A stretch of DNA of 64,000 nucleotides from Aedes albopictus (Eukaryota; Arthropoda; Insecta; Diptera; Culicidae), in contig NC_085137.1 in assembly GCF_035046485.1 (NCBI RefSeq), forward strand, positions 500,794,536 through 500,858,535, written 5' to 3'. A program made the translations under genes and the position numbers. This document shows positions 11,216-22,352 of the stretch, one piece after another; the stretch's first letter is position 1; each line of letters opens with the position of its first letter. The notes beneath the pieces are model-generated. The model worked only from the letters and a program-made list of their open reading frames with translations. It made no database searches and was not told the origin of the DNA.

Positions 11216-13560
11216 TTAGATATTATGGTTGTCACGCATTTTTGATCGGGATCCCCAAGCTGCTGCGTATGCATGCCATCACACTTGCCGACTGGGAGTC
11301 ACTAAATAGTCGACGAGATGTGTCTTGATTTCGGAGTATGTACGTCCAAATTGGGAGCTTTGTAGATTTGGGGGCCATTAGGGTACCGGTGGCTTACGCC
11401 AGCGAATTTCCAATGATGGTGGAACTGCCGCGGGCGAACTAAACTGGGTGATCACAATAGCCCCGCCGCGTACTCGTACTCTCGTTTCCGTCCGGCCTCT
11501 ACAGGTGAAGAATTGATCATGGATGGTGATGGCGATGGCGACGGCAACGGCGATGATGATGGTGTAGTCGCGGTGATTACCGATTGGACCCCTCGGGCTA
11601 GGAAGCGAAAGTGTTCCATACGGAGCGCGCGGAGTTTGTTTACGTAAGAAAGTTTTGGGGTAGTAGCAGTTTTGGCAGCTGGGTGTGATTAATTGTGTAA
11701 TGTAGCGATTTGGGGAACGATGCTCGCATGATCACTAAATGTCGTTACGGATTAGACATATTTATGAACCAGTTTCTTTGGAGCACAAAATTGATAATTT
11801 AGAGTTACATCAGTGTGACTATCAACCCAGATCTCAGATTTGAAACGCTTGCTGTACATCCAAATCGGTATCAGTAATGAATTGTCGAAAATGCTTGCAT
11901 GATCAAGATTATTTTCAAATTTCCGGGCAATCTGATGTTCTATCGGTTAAGGATAATCGCCGTGGACCTTTACTATGCTTTTATTCGATTGGCTGTTATC
12001 TTCACCGATAGAAGGCAATCGAACCAAAGAATAGTAATCTGATGTTCTATTGGGCTATGGAGAAAAGCCCTTTTGAGAGATTAGATTGTTATGATTGTTG
12101 ATTACCTTTTGGACACGAATGACGTTCGCATTCATCTGCCGGGCACATGATTTAACAACTTTTTTACGGGCACAACATAACATCAAACTTCCTTGGGAAA
12201 AGTTTCGCTTATGTCAGTAGAATGAATTGAATGTGTATAAGAAGTACTGATTGAATGGTAAGTATCATCAGCTTAAGTGATGAAGCCTCAGCACAGCCAC
12301 TCAAATGATTTCTTTATTTTGCGTTACCTCAACTATTGATTTGATGTTTGGTATTGTTTGTCTGGTATGTGTATCAACAATTCATCAGTATGTACCTGAA
12401 AAAGAAAGAGAAAAAAAGGCTATTAGTTATATGTATGTTAGGAAGAAATTATTTTATAATAAATACCTAATCACTTATCTAACTCTGCGTTACTGAAGCA
12501 TTGAGCAAATTGAAACATTTGTAAATGGCATTAGCTTAGATCACGAGCGAATAAAAGGTGTTTTTGGATATGAGTAATTTACATATTCAAAAATTATCAG
12601 CCCATACCTTGCAATAGTATTAATTTCTGATGATTTACTGTAATTTTTTACGTTTATTATCTAAATTTAAGCACCACAGCATCAATTGACAACCTGGTAT
12701 TGAATTAAGAAAAACTAATCTATTCATGGATTCCATTTCAAATGAATGTTTCCAAAGCTCCATAAAAGCTGACGCTTAATTAACACTCGTCACATCCGAC
12801 GGACCGCCAACGTGATTAGCCTCTCCAAATGTCATTTTGGCGCCCTTGCTCCCGGATATAAAAGTCATTATCCCCGCAGAAAAAGTAGGTCACGCGCGTA
12901 TCATGCCGAACCACTTTCCCATAACACCCTCGCATCTCTCCCTTTGGTGGCACTGACTAGATTTTGCCATACTACTCCAGTCCACCAACACATCCAACGG
13001 GAACCGCACCCATTTCCTACACACAGTGGATTCTACCCAACTGTGCCTACCACCTCCGCAAATAACGATCCCAAAGTTTTAAACATCAGGCCAAATGGTG
13101 ACAGAGAGCAGCATCTGGTAAAAATCCAAGACGACGACGACGACCAGCAACGAGGACACTTTTCTTTTTTTTGGAGATTTTTCGACACAGTCGTAATTTT
13201 TCATTCCAGCACAGGCATCCGGTCGGCCGCCGACACCAATTTCATCCTCCACCCGAACCCGGACCCAGACCCGGAAGCTCCCAACCGAAAAGCGGTCGCT
13301 AGTACGCATGTCCTTGCGTCCTCAAAAGAGGAGCCTCATCATCACCACCATGCTGTCGTGAATCAACGTAACTGGTCTGCTGCACCTCATCTCGCCGGGA
13401 TCCTGTTTCGGTAGTCATGGTGTCCCGAGTGGGAGAGGGAGGTAAAATCGAAACAAAAAAGGAATAAAAACAGTACGAACGTTACACTTTTTGATGGGTT
13501 ACTGTTTCTTGTAACAATAGATTTTAGCAACGGAATAATAGCTTTCAAGGACTTTCAAGA
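11216..13560. other. Unique region with one 200-codon frame of doubtful meaning
   Basis: Single-copy sequence containing a GATGGCGATGG trinucleotide tract (11520-11565) and a compositionally biased stretch at 12800-13430. The frame 12812-13414 (plus) begins at GTG and has no internal methionine. Its protein is low complexity (DDDDDQQ, PNPDPDPEAP, HHHHH) without a domain, so a real gene is unlikely unless it is an internal exon. Short inverted matches around 11940-12060 were seen but are not element-like. Nothing else is recognisable. Confidence 0.4.
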
Positions 13561-13599
13561 AGTATAGTCCATAGTTGAGATCAGAGAGTAAAAAATTAG

Positions 13600-14250
13600 G
13601 ATAAGTAAAATAGGGCGAGATTCACGACGTTGTGACTAAACTGGAAGCTTCTAGCAATAGAAGCGCTAGGTTGTGAGTGATTCTCAAACTAGATTGTTTT
13701 TATGCGAGAGTTTTGAATTCTATGTGCAAATTTGACTAAGACAGTATCTTTCTAATCGGTCCAGAACGCGAGATATACGACATTAGGACTAAACTGAAAG
13801 CTCCCAAGAACACTAGCGCCACATAGTGAGTGATTCTTGAACTATTTTTTTTCTATGCGAAAGCTCTTAGTCTTCCGATAATTTTTTACCAAGACAGTAT
13901 CCTTCTAAGTGGTCCAGATCGCGAGATAAACGACGTTCAGACTAAACTGGAAGCTACCAAGAGCACTAGCGCCACGCAGTGAGTGATTCTCGAACTAAAT
14001 TGTATTCTATTTGAAGGCTCTCAGTCTGCTGAGTAACTTTCCGCAAGACGGTATCCTTCTAGGTGGTCCAGAACACGAGATATACGACGTTCAAACTGAA
14101 CTGGAAGCTCCTAAGAACACTAGCGCCGCGCAGTGAGTGATTCTCGAACTAAATTGTTTTCTATAAGAACGCTCTCAGTCTTCTGAGCAACTTTGCCGAA
14201 GACAGTACTCTTCTAAGTGGTCCAGAACGCGAGATATTCCACAACTACTG
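13600..14250. repeat. Four-unit ~154 bp array, diverged relative of the 3.6-4.9 kb array
   Basis: CACTAGCGCC stands at 13811, 13964 and 14118 (spacing 153-154), with a decayed copy near 13656. Each unit also has a CTGAGCAACTTTGCC-like block, a CCTTCTAAGTGGTCCAGA block and GAACTAAATTGT. Order and spacing match the array at 3590-4870, including GCAACTTTGCCGAAGAC and CACTAGCGCCAC, but here the E-box core reads CACATA, CACGCA or CGCGCA. No terminal inverted repeats were found. Confidence 0.8.
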
Positions 14251-14440
14251 ACAAAATGTAGTGTTATCCCACATGTCCGACATGGTGCCCTGTGTAGCAG
14301 ATTCCCGGAAGCCAATGTTCCCGGTACCACTGTTTCAACATATCAACACATTCTTAAATTTGTTAAAATCATCATTCTACAAGAGTTTGATTTTCTGGGT
14401 CATAATGACCCCAATGCATTATTCGTAACTTTTTTTTAAT

Positions 14441-14948
14441 GCCCGTCCGGTAAGAAAATTATATCAAGATTATATCATATTGTGTTATGATGTTATAATA
14501 TTTTTCTATAACTTATTGTGTTATAAACTAGATGCAGGATCATGTTAAAATAACTAAAATTGTAACAAAAAGTACACTGATCTAATCAAGGTTATAACCT
14601 ATTATGTTATAATCATATCAAAATTAAAAAAAATATGATATGAATTTTAGCCACAGGATTTTTTTATTCCATGTTGAGTATATAAGTCACTGCGACCAGC
14701 CACAGGATTACTAGTTTCTATCAAAAATTGATACAGTTTTATAACACAATCTTTCAAATGTCAAAGAGTCAGAAATAAATTATAATGCAATGAGTTATCA
14801 AACAACATTTATAACATAATGTGATATAATTGAGTTATAGTAATTTTAGAACACCAAGGATGTTGGACATGATTATGTCACAATGAGTTATAAATATCAT
14901 GTTTTGTTAGAATTTTGTTATGTTTTTGTTACAATTTTCTAGTCGGGC
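14441..14948. mobile_element. TIR element ~0.5 kb with GTTATAAC-type internal repeats
   Basis: The left end GCCCGTCCGGTAAGAAAATT and the inverted right end (GCCCGACTAGAAAATTG when reversed) match over about 20 bases with gaps. The interior is AT-rich with many TTATAAC and GTTATAAT blocks in both orientations. No coding capacity and no clear target duplication. It resembles a non-autonomous DNA transposon. Confidence 0.55.
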
Positions 14949-16600
14949 GAAGAAGGTTAATAAAGTTCAACACAACACTGACTTTTGCACTTTGCAGAAA
15001 CGACAAAAAACAATGCAGAACAAAGCGGTAGATAATCCAGCATAAGTAGCATCCATACCAGGAAGATTGTGAGATAACCTTAAACAGGTGTTGAACAACA
15101 ATACTGAGCGTCTCTGTACGAAATTGTTGTAGAAAAGTTAGTACATATCATATTCACCAGAAGAACCCTAACTAGGGTTTTTATCTAATTCTCGTCTAGC
15201 TAAGCACCGACCAATAATGATCGAATTTTCTCTTACATTTCGTCTAAGACCTCATGGCCAATTTGGTATCAATTACATACTAATTTATAAATTAGCTTTT
15301 ATAATATCTTCTATATATATATATATATATTATATATATATAAATGCAGTGGCATACGTGGGACCGCGCATAACTTGCAAACGGAAGGTCAGATTTTGAT
15401 CATCTTAGTTTTGTTCTGTTAGTTTTCGCCCAAGGAAGGTTTATGAGGCATAAAACATGTAAAAATTGAGAGTTTTTGAAAATCGATCTTCCATACATTT
15501 TGTGACCGGGGACTTGGTCTTGGATGGAAACTTGAAACGTCAAAAAACGCAGTAGGCAAGACAAAGTTTGCCGGGTACAGCTAGTGTAAAATAAATATTC
15601 TAAACAAACTACAATTTCTTTAAAATAACAAGAAGGACAGTTATTCATCCTTCGAATTCTATTTCCGTCTAGTCCGCGTCTATTTCGGGCACAAGCTGAA
15701 TTCAATTACCGGTACACCTTCTATGACACTATGGTAGATAGGATGATCAAAAATTACGATTTAACCGTAAATGTCTATTCGAAAAATCGTTTAAATTCCT
15801 CACAGTCCAAAGTACTACATATTGAGCATGAAGTTTTAAATTGAGTAGCATCAGAGTATCGACCAAAATATGTTTGTCCACCTGATCATAATACGCCATC
15901 ACTGTGCACCGAAGAAATATTTCCCTGTGGTTGTGAAATACGATGTTTCGTATGCAGGAAATTCACGCACACATTTGCTTGCATCCTCCCTAGACGAAGA
16001 CAACTGTAAACAAACAATTTACCGGCGGGAAAAAGCGATTGATTTGATTAATTGAACAACTTTTACTGCATTCTGCAGCAGGGAAATTAAACTTTGAAAT
16101 GCCACAGGGCTTTTGTGGGGTGTATATTGAAAGTTGGTTCAACAAGTGAATCTGGAGAAGTGAAAATTGAACGGTGATGAAGAACAATTCGGCTAGCTTC
16201 AATTGCCTTCGTCGTACGCAAAACGAAAAAATGTCAATTCACAAGTGGAGTGAAATTGAAACGTCAAATTTTGCGTCAGTGCTATAGAGGCTGATTATGC
16301 ATCTGTTTGCTTCCATCTGATTAGCCATTGGCAATATTTGTATTTATTGGCTATGGCTTTTCTTCGTATGACATGACGGAAATTAGCGTATGACGAAGAA
16401 CATTTCTTCCATCGAAACAACCACAACAGTAGTCATTACATCTGACCAGAAGGAAACGTTCATCTGGCGCCGGTCCACCTAAATTCTTCCCAGTATGGCT
16501 GTGGATGACCTAGTACAATCTTTCTACTGTAAAACCAGTCAAGTTCCATCTTGACATTCAGCTCTTTTAGGATTTATGATGATTCCAAGAACCTCTTCTA
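14949..16600. other. Largely featureless, with a TA microsatellite
   Basis: (TA)n with one slip occupies 15311-15342. The short frames 15217-15399, 15400-15705 (minus), 15870-16055 and 15990-16202 (minus) show no domain. No repeat structure was recognised in 15700-16600. Confidence 0.5.
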
Positions 16601-16734
16601 GTCAATATGACTAAAAAATGTTACTTGGGTTATGCCAGTGTTCAACAATTGGATCATGGATGCAAAATAAAGGTGTGATTAAAATATATTTGACGCGGAA
16701 TCTGATCCCATTGTTTTCTATTGAAAATTGTTCG

Positions 16735-17640
16735 GATCGGTTCTGCCGTTCCGGAGTTCCGGCCCGATACCCACGGAACGGGGCCAGATATGAAAATGCC
16801 ACAAACCCATGCATGAGACACATCAAACCGCGCCATTCTCGATAACCTGGTGACCGGTAAGCAGGAAAATAGTCTTAGACCATATTTCAACCGATAGTAT
16901 TCTGGAACCGGCTCCGGGTGTCCCGCCGGAAGTGGTTAAATATAAAAGAGAATTAAACCCATGCATACGACACATCAAACCGAGGTGTTTTCGATAACCT
17001 GATGAACAGTTAGCAGGAACATGGCATAGACCACATTAGAAACTACCGCTAGTGTTCCGGAACCTGTTCTGAGTGTCCCGCCGAAAGTGGCCAAATATAA
17101 AAGTGAACTAAACCCATGCATGCGGCACATCAGATCGCGGCTCTTTGAGTAACCTGATGAACGATTAGCAAGACAGTAGTATCAACCCATATTTGGGACA
17201 ACCGGTAGTGTTCCGGAACCGGTTCTGGATGTCTCACTGGAAGTGGTCAGATATAAAAGAGGAGAACCAAACCCATGCATGCGACACATCAAAAGGTGGA
17301 TTTTTTGATAACCTGAAGAACGGCCAGTAAGAAAATATTCTTAGACCACATAAGTTACAACCGGATGTGTTACCGGTCCCGGGTGTCCCACCGAATATGT
17401 AAAAGTGAACTAAGCTCATACATGTGGCACATTTAATAGCAGATTTTTTGATAACCTGATGAACGGTAAGCCAGAAAATAGGCACAGATCACATCAGAAA
17501 CTACCGGTAGTGTTCCAGAATCGGTTCCGGGTGTCCCACTGAAAGTGGCCAAATATAAAAGTGAACCAAACTCATGCATGCCACACATCACAGGACGGCG
17601 TTTTTGATAACCTGATGAACGGTTAGCAAGAAATTAGGCC
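16735..17640. repeat. Tandem array, ~155 bp unit, about 6 copies
   Basis: CCCATGCATG or a close variant recurs at about 16806, 16958, 17113, 17272, 17414 and 17571. Units include GATAACCTGATGAACGGTTA, AGTGTTCCGGAACCGG, GGGTGTCCCGCCGGAAGTGG and AAATATAAAAG. The sequence is unrelated to the CACTAGCGCC arrays, though the period is almost the same. The right end is cut off near the SINE at 17645 and does not resume beyond it. Confidence 0.88.
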
Positions 17641-17644
17641 CAGA

Positions 17645-17855
17645 CCACATTAGAGACTTCCGAGACTTTGGAATCTTCTGTTCTAGCGATGGCTATGAAC
17701 ATGTGAATATATGTGAGTTGTAAAAGGAAGGAGAAATTATATAGAAAGATACAAAGTAGGAGGAAAGGGACGAACCAGGGATTGAACCCAGGACCTTCTG
17801 CATACGAATCAGAAGCGGTAACCACTAGACCACCAAGCCCGTCTTTAAAACAATG
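17645..17855 (-). mobile_element. tRNA-derived SINE
   Basis: On the minus strand the head reads GGTGGTCTAGTGGTTACCGC (box A-like) and, about 35 bases on, GGGTTCAATCCC (box B). This is a tRNA-type internal pol III promoter. It is followed by a T-rich non-tRNA body (CTTTCCTCCTACTTTG). The cloverleaf does not close with a proper acceptor stem, so this is a SINE rather than a tRNA gene. It lies at the broken right edge of the 155 bp array. Confidence 0.8.
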
Positions 17856-18631
17856 CAATACCGAAAAAACAGTTTAATTTTCAAAGCTCTTTAATTTGGG
17901 TTATCATTTATCCGGTAGGATCCTAATACCTGCCTACTCGGGACAACACTCTGCTGCTCTGTTCGTCATCGTCGCCGTCATTGACGGACGGAGTTCCCAG
18001 CTCCTCCGCATCGGACCAGCCAGCCAGACATACCACCAAAACAGAAAACCGCAACCTCTCAACATCCCACCCACACACACACAGCGGCCGCCGCAGAGAA
18101 ATTCCGTTTTATCCTTCCAATCCTGGATGGATATAGAGTTGCGGCAGCAACAACCCGATGGTTTCGGCACTACGTACTATGCTTGTTTATATTGGATAGC
18201 TGTCACTGTTTTTCTCCAATGTCGCTCGCTACCAAAACCGGGATTCCATGTGATTCATGATTTTCGGTTGTTATCGTTTCTGTTTTTTTTTTTCGGTGGA
18301 ATTCTGATAAATTTGAAAAGGCGGTTTGTAGACGACGATGTCGCACTCGGCTCGAGATGTGGACTGAAGCCGATACTACACTGGGGAAGCTGGGAGTGGC
18401 TCGGCTGGAGTCTGCCGATATTTATGGGCATTTTTCCGGGTGGCACATTCCAAGTGTGAATTTTTGTGGGTTATGGCGTTGGGCTGTCGGTTTTTTTGGC
18501 GAGCCGAGGGACACGTGCTTTGGGAGTTGTATTGGGTTTGAAAAGAAAAGAGAATTGAAATTGATTGGGTGCAATACATCAACATAATGGTTATTTTATG
18601 TACGTTCCTTGAAAATTTTATCGTATAACGA
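17856..18631. other. Unique island, 187-codon frame of doubtful meaning
   Basis: GC-richer single-copy sequence with (CA)n (18070-18082) and a poly(T) run. The frame 17896-18459 (plus) starts at TTG, has no recognised domain and crosses the homopolymer run (LLSFLFFFFGG), so it is probably fortuitous. A minus-strand frame overlaps it. It may be regulatory DNA. Confidence 0.4.
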
Positions 18632-18889
18632 CCCAAGTAACCATGACGCTGGATATAGAGCATTAATTTCGCTTTATAGTATATTATATGACATGCGATA
18701 TAAAGTTGTTTTGTCATATAGGTACAATTAAAGTAGGTTTAAAGTCGAAAGTGGCGCTACTATTGTTGATTTAAAGCAAGCTTTACTGTGGCGATTGCTA
18801 AAGCATATAAAATGCTTGTACCATATAGCTAATGCAATGAAATAGTATGGAATGCATACTTAAGGCATCATGTCAACAAAAGAAAAAAA

Positions 18890-19054
18890 GTATTTTTTTT
18901 TTTCATTTTTCTGTCTATTTTTATCTTGTCATACCTGTTCCGATACTCTTACACTGATGTTTTTTATTCTATTTCGGGAATTGAACCTAGACTGCTGAAA
19001 CTGGACCGCGATGAAACTCGGACGCGCTAACGCTGTGCTACGACTACCATGTAT
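18890..19054 (-). mobile_element. tRNA-headed SINE nested in the CCCAAGTAACCA element
   Basis: The minus strand reads TCGTAGCACAGCGTTAGCGC (box A region), GGTTCAATTCCCG (box B), then AATAGAATAAAAAACATCAG and a poly(A) end seen as poly(T) near 18893. GTATTTT flanks both sides (about 18889 and 19050), a possible 7 bp target duplication. Too degenerate to be a working tRNA. Confidence 0.65.
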
Positions 19055-19530
19055 TTTGCACCTGGAAAAATGTGCAACATAAAGTAACGTATACTCAGCT
19101 CGTGCTTTATTGAGTTGTGTTTTCAGCAGCTCTAAAAAGTTGTGCTAGGGTCTGAATGCCATCAGTTATCTTACTCTCCCAAATCCATTCGAAAACAAGC
19201 GGCTACAGAACGGATTGATTCCACAAACGAAGATAATATAAAGATACAAATTAGTCTGTGTTGATTCTGTTCTTATTGTTTTCATACGTGCGCACTTCTA
19301 TCATTTCTTTTATGAAATCGGACTATGTTAAATAAGGAAACCAATATCTCAACCCCACATAATTTTTGTTCCCTCAGCATCTGATTGTTTTCAAGTCCCA
19401 AACAGAATCCAAAAAAAACATACGCAATATAAATTTTCAAACAGCAACATCTGAGCATAATAATCCAAGTTCTACGCAGCAATCCATGAAAATTTGGGTT
19501 TGTTCTTCTTTTCTTTTGAATGGTTGTGTA

Positions 19531-19911
19531 CACGGAAAAATATTATAACCCAAAGAATAAGTTTTAAAAACTCAAATTTGACTAAACTGCTTAAAGTTTT
19601 AACTCAAAGTTGGGTTGTTTTCTCCCTCGCCCCACCGCAATGTTTTCGAAAACAAAGAGAGAAGCACCGATGTATCCACTGCTCTTCCGTGGAAGAAGCC
19701 AAATTTGGGTTTTCTTGAGTTAACCCAAATTTGCGTCAATTGAGGCCTCCGTTGGGTGAAAATAACTTACCACTGGGTTAATTTTTTTGCCGCTCTCAAA
19801 CGAGAACTACTCACTCGCCACTATCGCTGTTTGACGCAAATTTGAGTAATTCCACGGAAGACCGGGATTGCGTCAAAACAACTTAAATTTGGGTTCATTT
19901 GTAGTTCCGTG
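19531..19911. mobile_element. TA-flanked MITE with CACGGAA ends, 381 bp
   Basis: The left end TACACGGAAA and right end TTCCGTGTA are inverted, with TA at 19529-19530 and 19912-19913. Inside, AACCCAAATTT and TTTGGGTT blocks recur many times in both orientations. No coding capacity. It is inserted in the larger TIR element 18632-20241, so it is the younger insertion. Confidence 0.75.
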
Positions 19912-20241
19912 TATCTAAAAATGTTTTACAGATTTTTTTTCGAACTGAGGATTGTTTTCTGTTTACAACGACGGAAGCATTAGTTAAGGCACATATAAAG
20001 TAACAAATCCTTGCATTATCGATTGCCATAAAGCTTTTAACATGGTAATGCAATGAAGCATAAAACAACGTCGCTATAGAACTATACCGAACTGTCAAAA
20101 TCCTATAATGCTTCAATGCTTTCATAATGTAGAGTAAACGCTTAATTACTTGACAGGTGTAGAATAAAAGTTATCTCGCATTAGCTAAACTATAATACGA
20201 TTGAATTAATGTAATGATATAATGCTTGTGGTTACTTGGGG

Positions 20242-21698
20242 AGTATGATCGTTAAACATAACGAGTATTTTATGAGAACCTACGATTTACTTTTATCATG
20301 AGACATTCAACTCTAGGTTTAGTTAGCTGGGAACCAATAAGGGCGTCATCAAAATGTTTTGCCAATTGTCTTCCAATGTTGAATCACTTCTTTTCATTGT
20401 AAGTAACCTTTTACATGTCGATTGATGAAAAGTACTATTTTGAATTTGAAGTAGATGATCATTTCTTCTCTAGAGATGAACCAGCCCAAGGCTGAAAGTC
20501 TCTAAAATAAAGCGAATTGAATTGCATTTCTTCTCTTTTAGCGAATAGATATTCTCTAGATCCAATTTGCAAAGATTAACTCTTAATTGGGCCATTTTTT
20601 GTTGTTAATAATATAAAAGTGTAGCATTCTTCATGGAATAATCTTCAGTTAAATTGCAATTTTAGGTTTTTTTAATGAATGTTTGTGAAGCCAAGTCATA
20701 TGTCTAAGTTCTACCACATACAATGAAAACATTCTCCCACTTTTAGAGAACAGCATTCGTCACAACAAGTGCAACCATAAACAATCACATCCAGATTTCC
20801 ATCGGTCGTAACTTTCCCCCTCATATTGTAGGTGTGAAGAATTAGGCATGAAAGTTCCTTGCACCGTCTAAGTAATAGTTTTCGAAAGAACACATAGAAC
20901 CATCGCCGATGGTAAGGTGACGACTACAAGACGCAACATTCGACATCGACAGATTAAGACGGAGGGAAAGAAGAGACACACATAACAAACCGTTATGAAG
21001 ATTAAAAGGTTAAATTTTTCCATGTGCATCACACTCCCATCCCATCGCACCGGGACCGGCTTCCCTACACCAGATGATGAAGTTTCTTAGCTGCACCGTC
21101 CTCCGTCGACATCTTAGTGCATCTCGTCATCACCGTGCCGCGCTGCCGTTGATTACGGTTGGGATGCGAGCAAAGTCACTCCCCGTTCCAACTCTGTCTG
21201 TGGCAGCGCAACTGTGAAATGAACTTTCGTGTTAAGGTAAATAAATAATATGCGAAGTCGAAAACAGTTAGTATGGTTGGGTGGGGGAAAAGAAGCCGGG
21301 ATTTCGATGGAGATATCATGACACCGCGCGCTGTTCGTTCCGGGTTGAAGAAATACATCTTTTCCAGACGACAGACGATGGAGTGATGCTGGTGATGAGC
21401 ATCTCGAGCAGAGGTGTAACGAATGAACTATGGGTAGATTATATCAACTCAACGAGAGTTGAGTAGAAGTGGAGCGTGTTGTGTTCCACATTGCGTTCAA
21501 AGGAGCTACGAATCTAATTCAGAAATCCTTTGACCAGAGATAAGACACGCTTTGTAACCGTTTCAGGGGTCGATGACTTTTCTACCTTTTTATGGCTTAT
21601 TCGACGAAATGGATAGAATACTGTTTTTCAAACTGTTTGCATTGATTTTCGTAGCCAAACGACAACACAATACCACAGTAAAATACTTCCAATTTTTC
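20242..21698. other. Unique sequence with a short retroposon tail
   Basis: Short frames (20711-20893 minus, 20868-21050 minus, 21281-21466 plus) show no domain. GC is higher from 21040 to 21200. Apart from the tail at 20470-20515 no repeat is recognised. Confidence 0.45.
20470..20515 (+). mobile_element. Short retroposon 3' tail with double hairpin
   Basis: AGAGA pairs with TCTCT, and inside lies CAGCC-CAA-GGCTG. AAAATAAAG follows. The sequence is close to the 3' end of the SINE at 49257-49424, so both probably use related LINE machinery. Confidence 0.6.
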
Positions 21699-22215
21699 CA
21701 AGCTTTCCTCTTGAAAGCTTGGAAGCTTTCCTCCCGAAAGCTTGGAAGCTTTCCTCCCGGAAGCTTGGAAGCTTTCCTCCCGGAAGCTTGGAAGCTTTCC
21801 TCCCGGAAGCTTGGAAGCTTTCCTCCCGGAAGCTTGGAAGCTTTCCTCCCGGAAGCTTGGAAGCTTTCCTCCCGGAAGCTTGGAAGCTTTCCTCCCGGAA
21901 GCTTGGAAGCTTTCCTCCCGGAAGCTTGGAAGCTTTCCTCCCGGAAGCTTGGAAGCTTTCCTCCCGGAAGTTTGGAAGCTTTCCTCCCGGAAGCTTGGAA
22001 GCTTTCCTCCCGGAAGCTTGGAAGCTTTCCTCCCGGAAGCTTGGAAGCTTTCCTCCCGGAAGCTTGGAAGCTTTTCTCCCGGAAGCTTGGAAGGTTTCCT
22101 CCTTGAAGCTGGAAGCTTTCCTCCCGGAAGCTTGGAAGCTTTCCTCCCTGAAACTTGGAAGCTTTCCTCCCGAAAGCTTGGAAACTTTCCTCCCGGAAGC
22201 TTGGAAGCTTTCTTG
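21699..22215. repeat. 23 bp minisatellite, about 22 copies
   Basis: Near-identical units built on AAGCTTGGAAGCTTTCC plus TCCCGG, with two HindIII sites (AAGCTT) per unit. The unit length is not a multiple of 3 and no frame contains a stop, so all three plus-strand frames stay open (21573-22106, 21719-22216, 21742-22263) and encode the same 23-residue peptide cycle (EAWKLSSRKLGSFPPGS and so on). High uniformity implies recent expansion or homogenisation. Not a gene. Confidence 0.95.
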
Positions 22216-22352
22216 AGAGAAGATTTCCTTCAGATTCTTGAATGTTTTTTTTCAGAATCTTGAAATTTTTCTGAGTGTCATTTACCTGGTTTCCAAAATT
22301 TCAATATAGTCATTCTATTCCGAAAATCAATACGTACTATGGAAAACCATTA

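Larger units (their letters stand above)
18632..20241. mobile_element. TIR element ~1.6 kb, CCCAAGTAACCA ends, with nested insertions
   Basis: The left end CCCAAGTAACCATGACGC and the inverted right end CCCCAAGTAACCACAAGC match over the first 13 bases. AGCATTA then recurs a little further inside both ends. The interior carries short AATGC and TATAAAG blocks in both orientations, a SINE at 18890-19054 and a second TIR element at 19531-19911. No transposase frame. A target duplication is not clear. Confidence 0.65.

Noticed and set aside
12812..13414. 200-codon frame as a possible gene
   Set aside because: Begins at GTG, contains no internal methionine, is low complexity with His, Asp and Pro runs, and has no recognisable domain.
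17896..18459. 187-codon frame as a possible membrane protein
   Set aside because: TTG start; the hydrophobic part is produced by a poly(T) run, and overlapping minus-strand frames are equally open.
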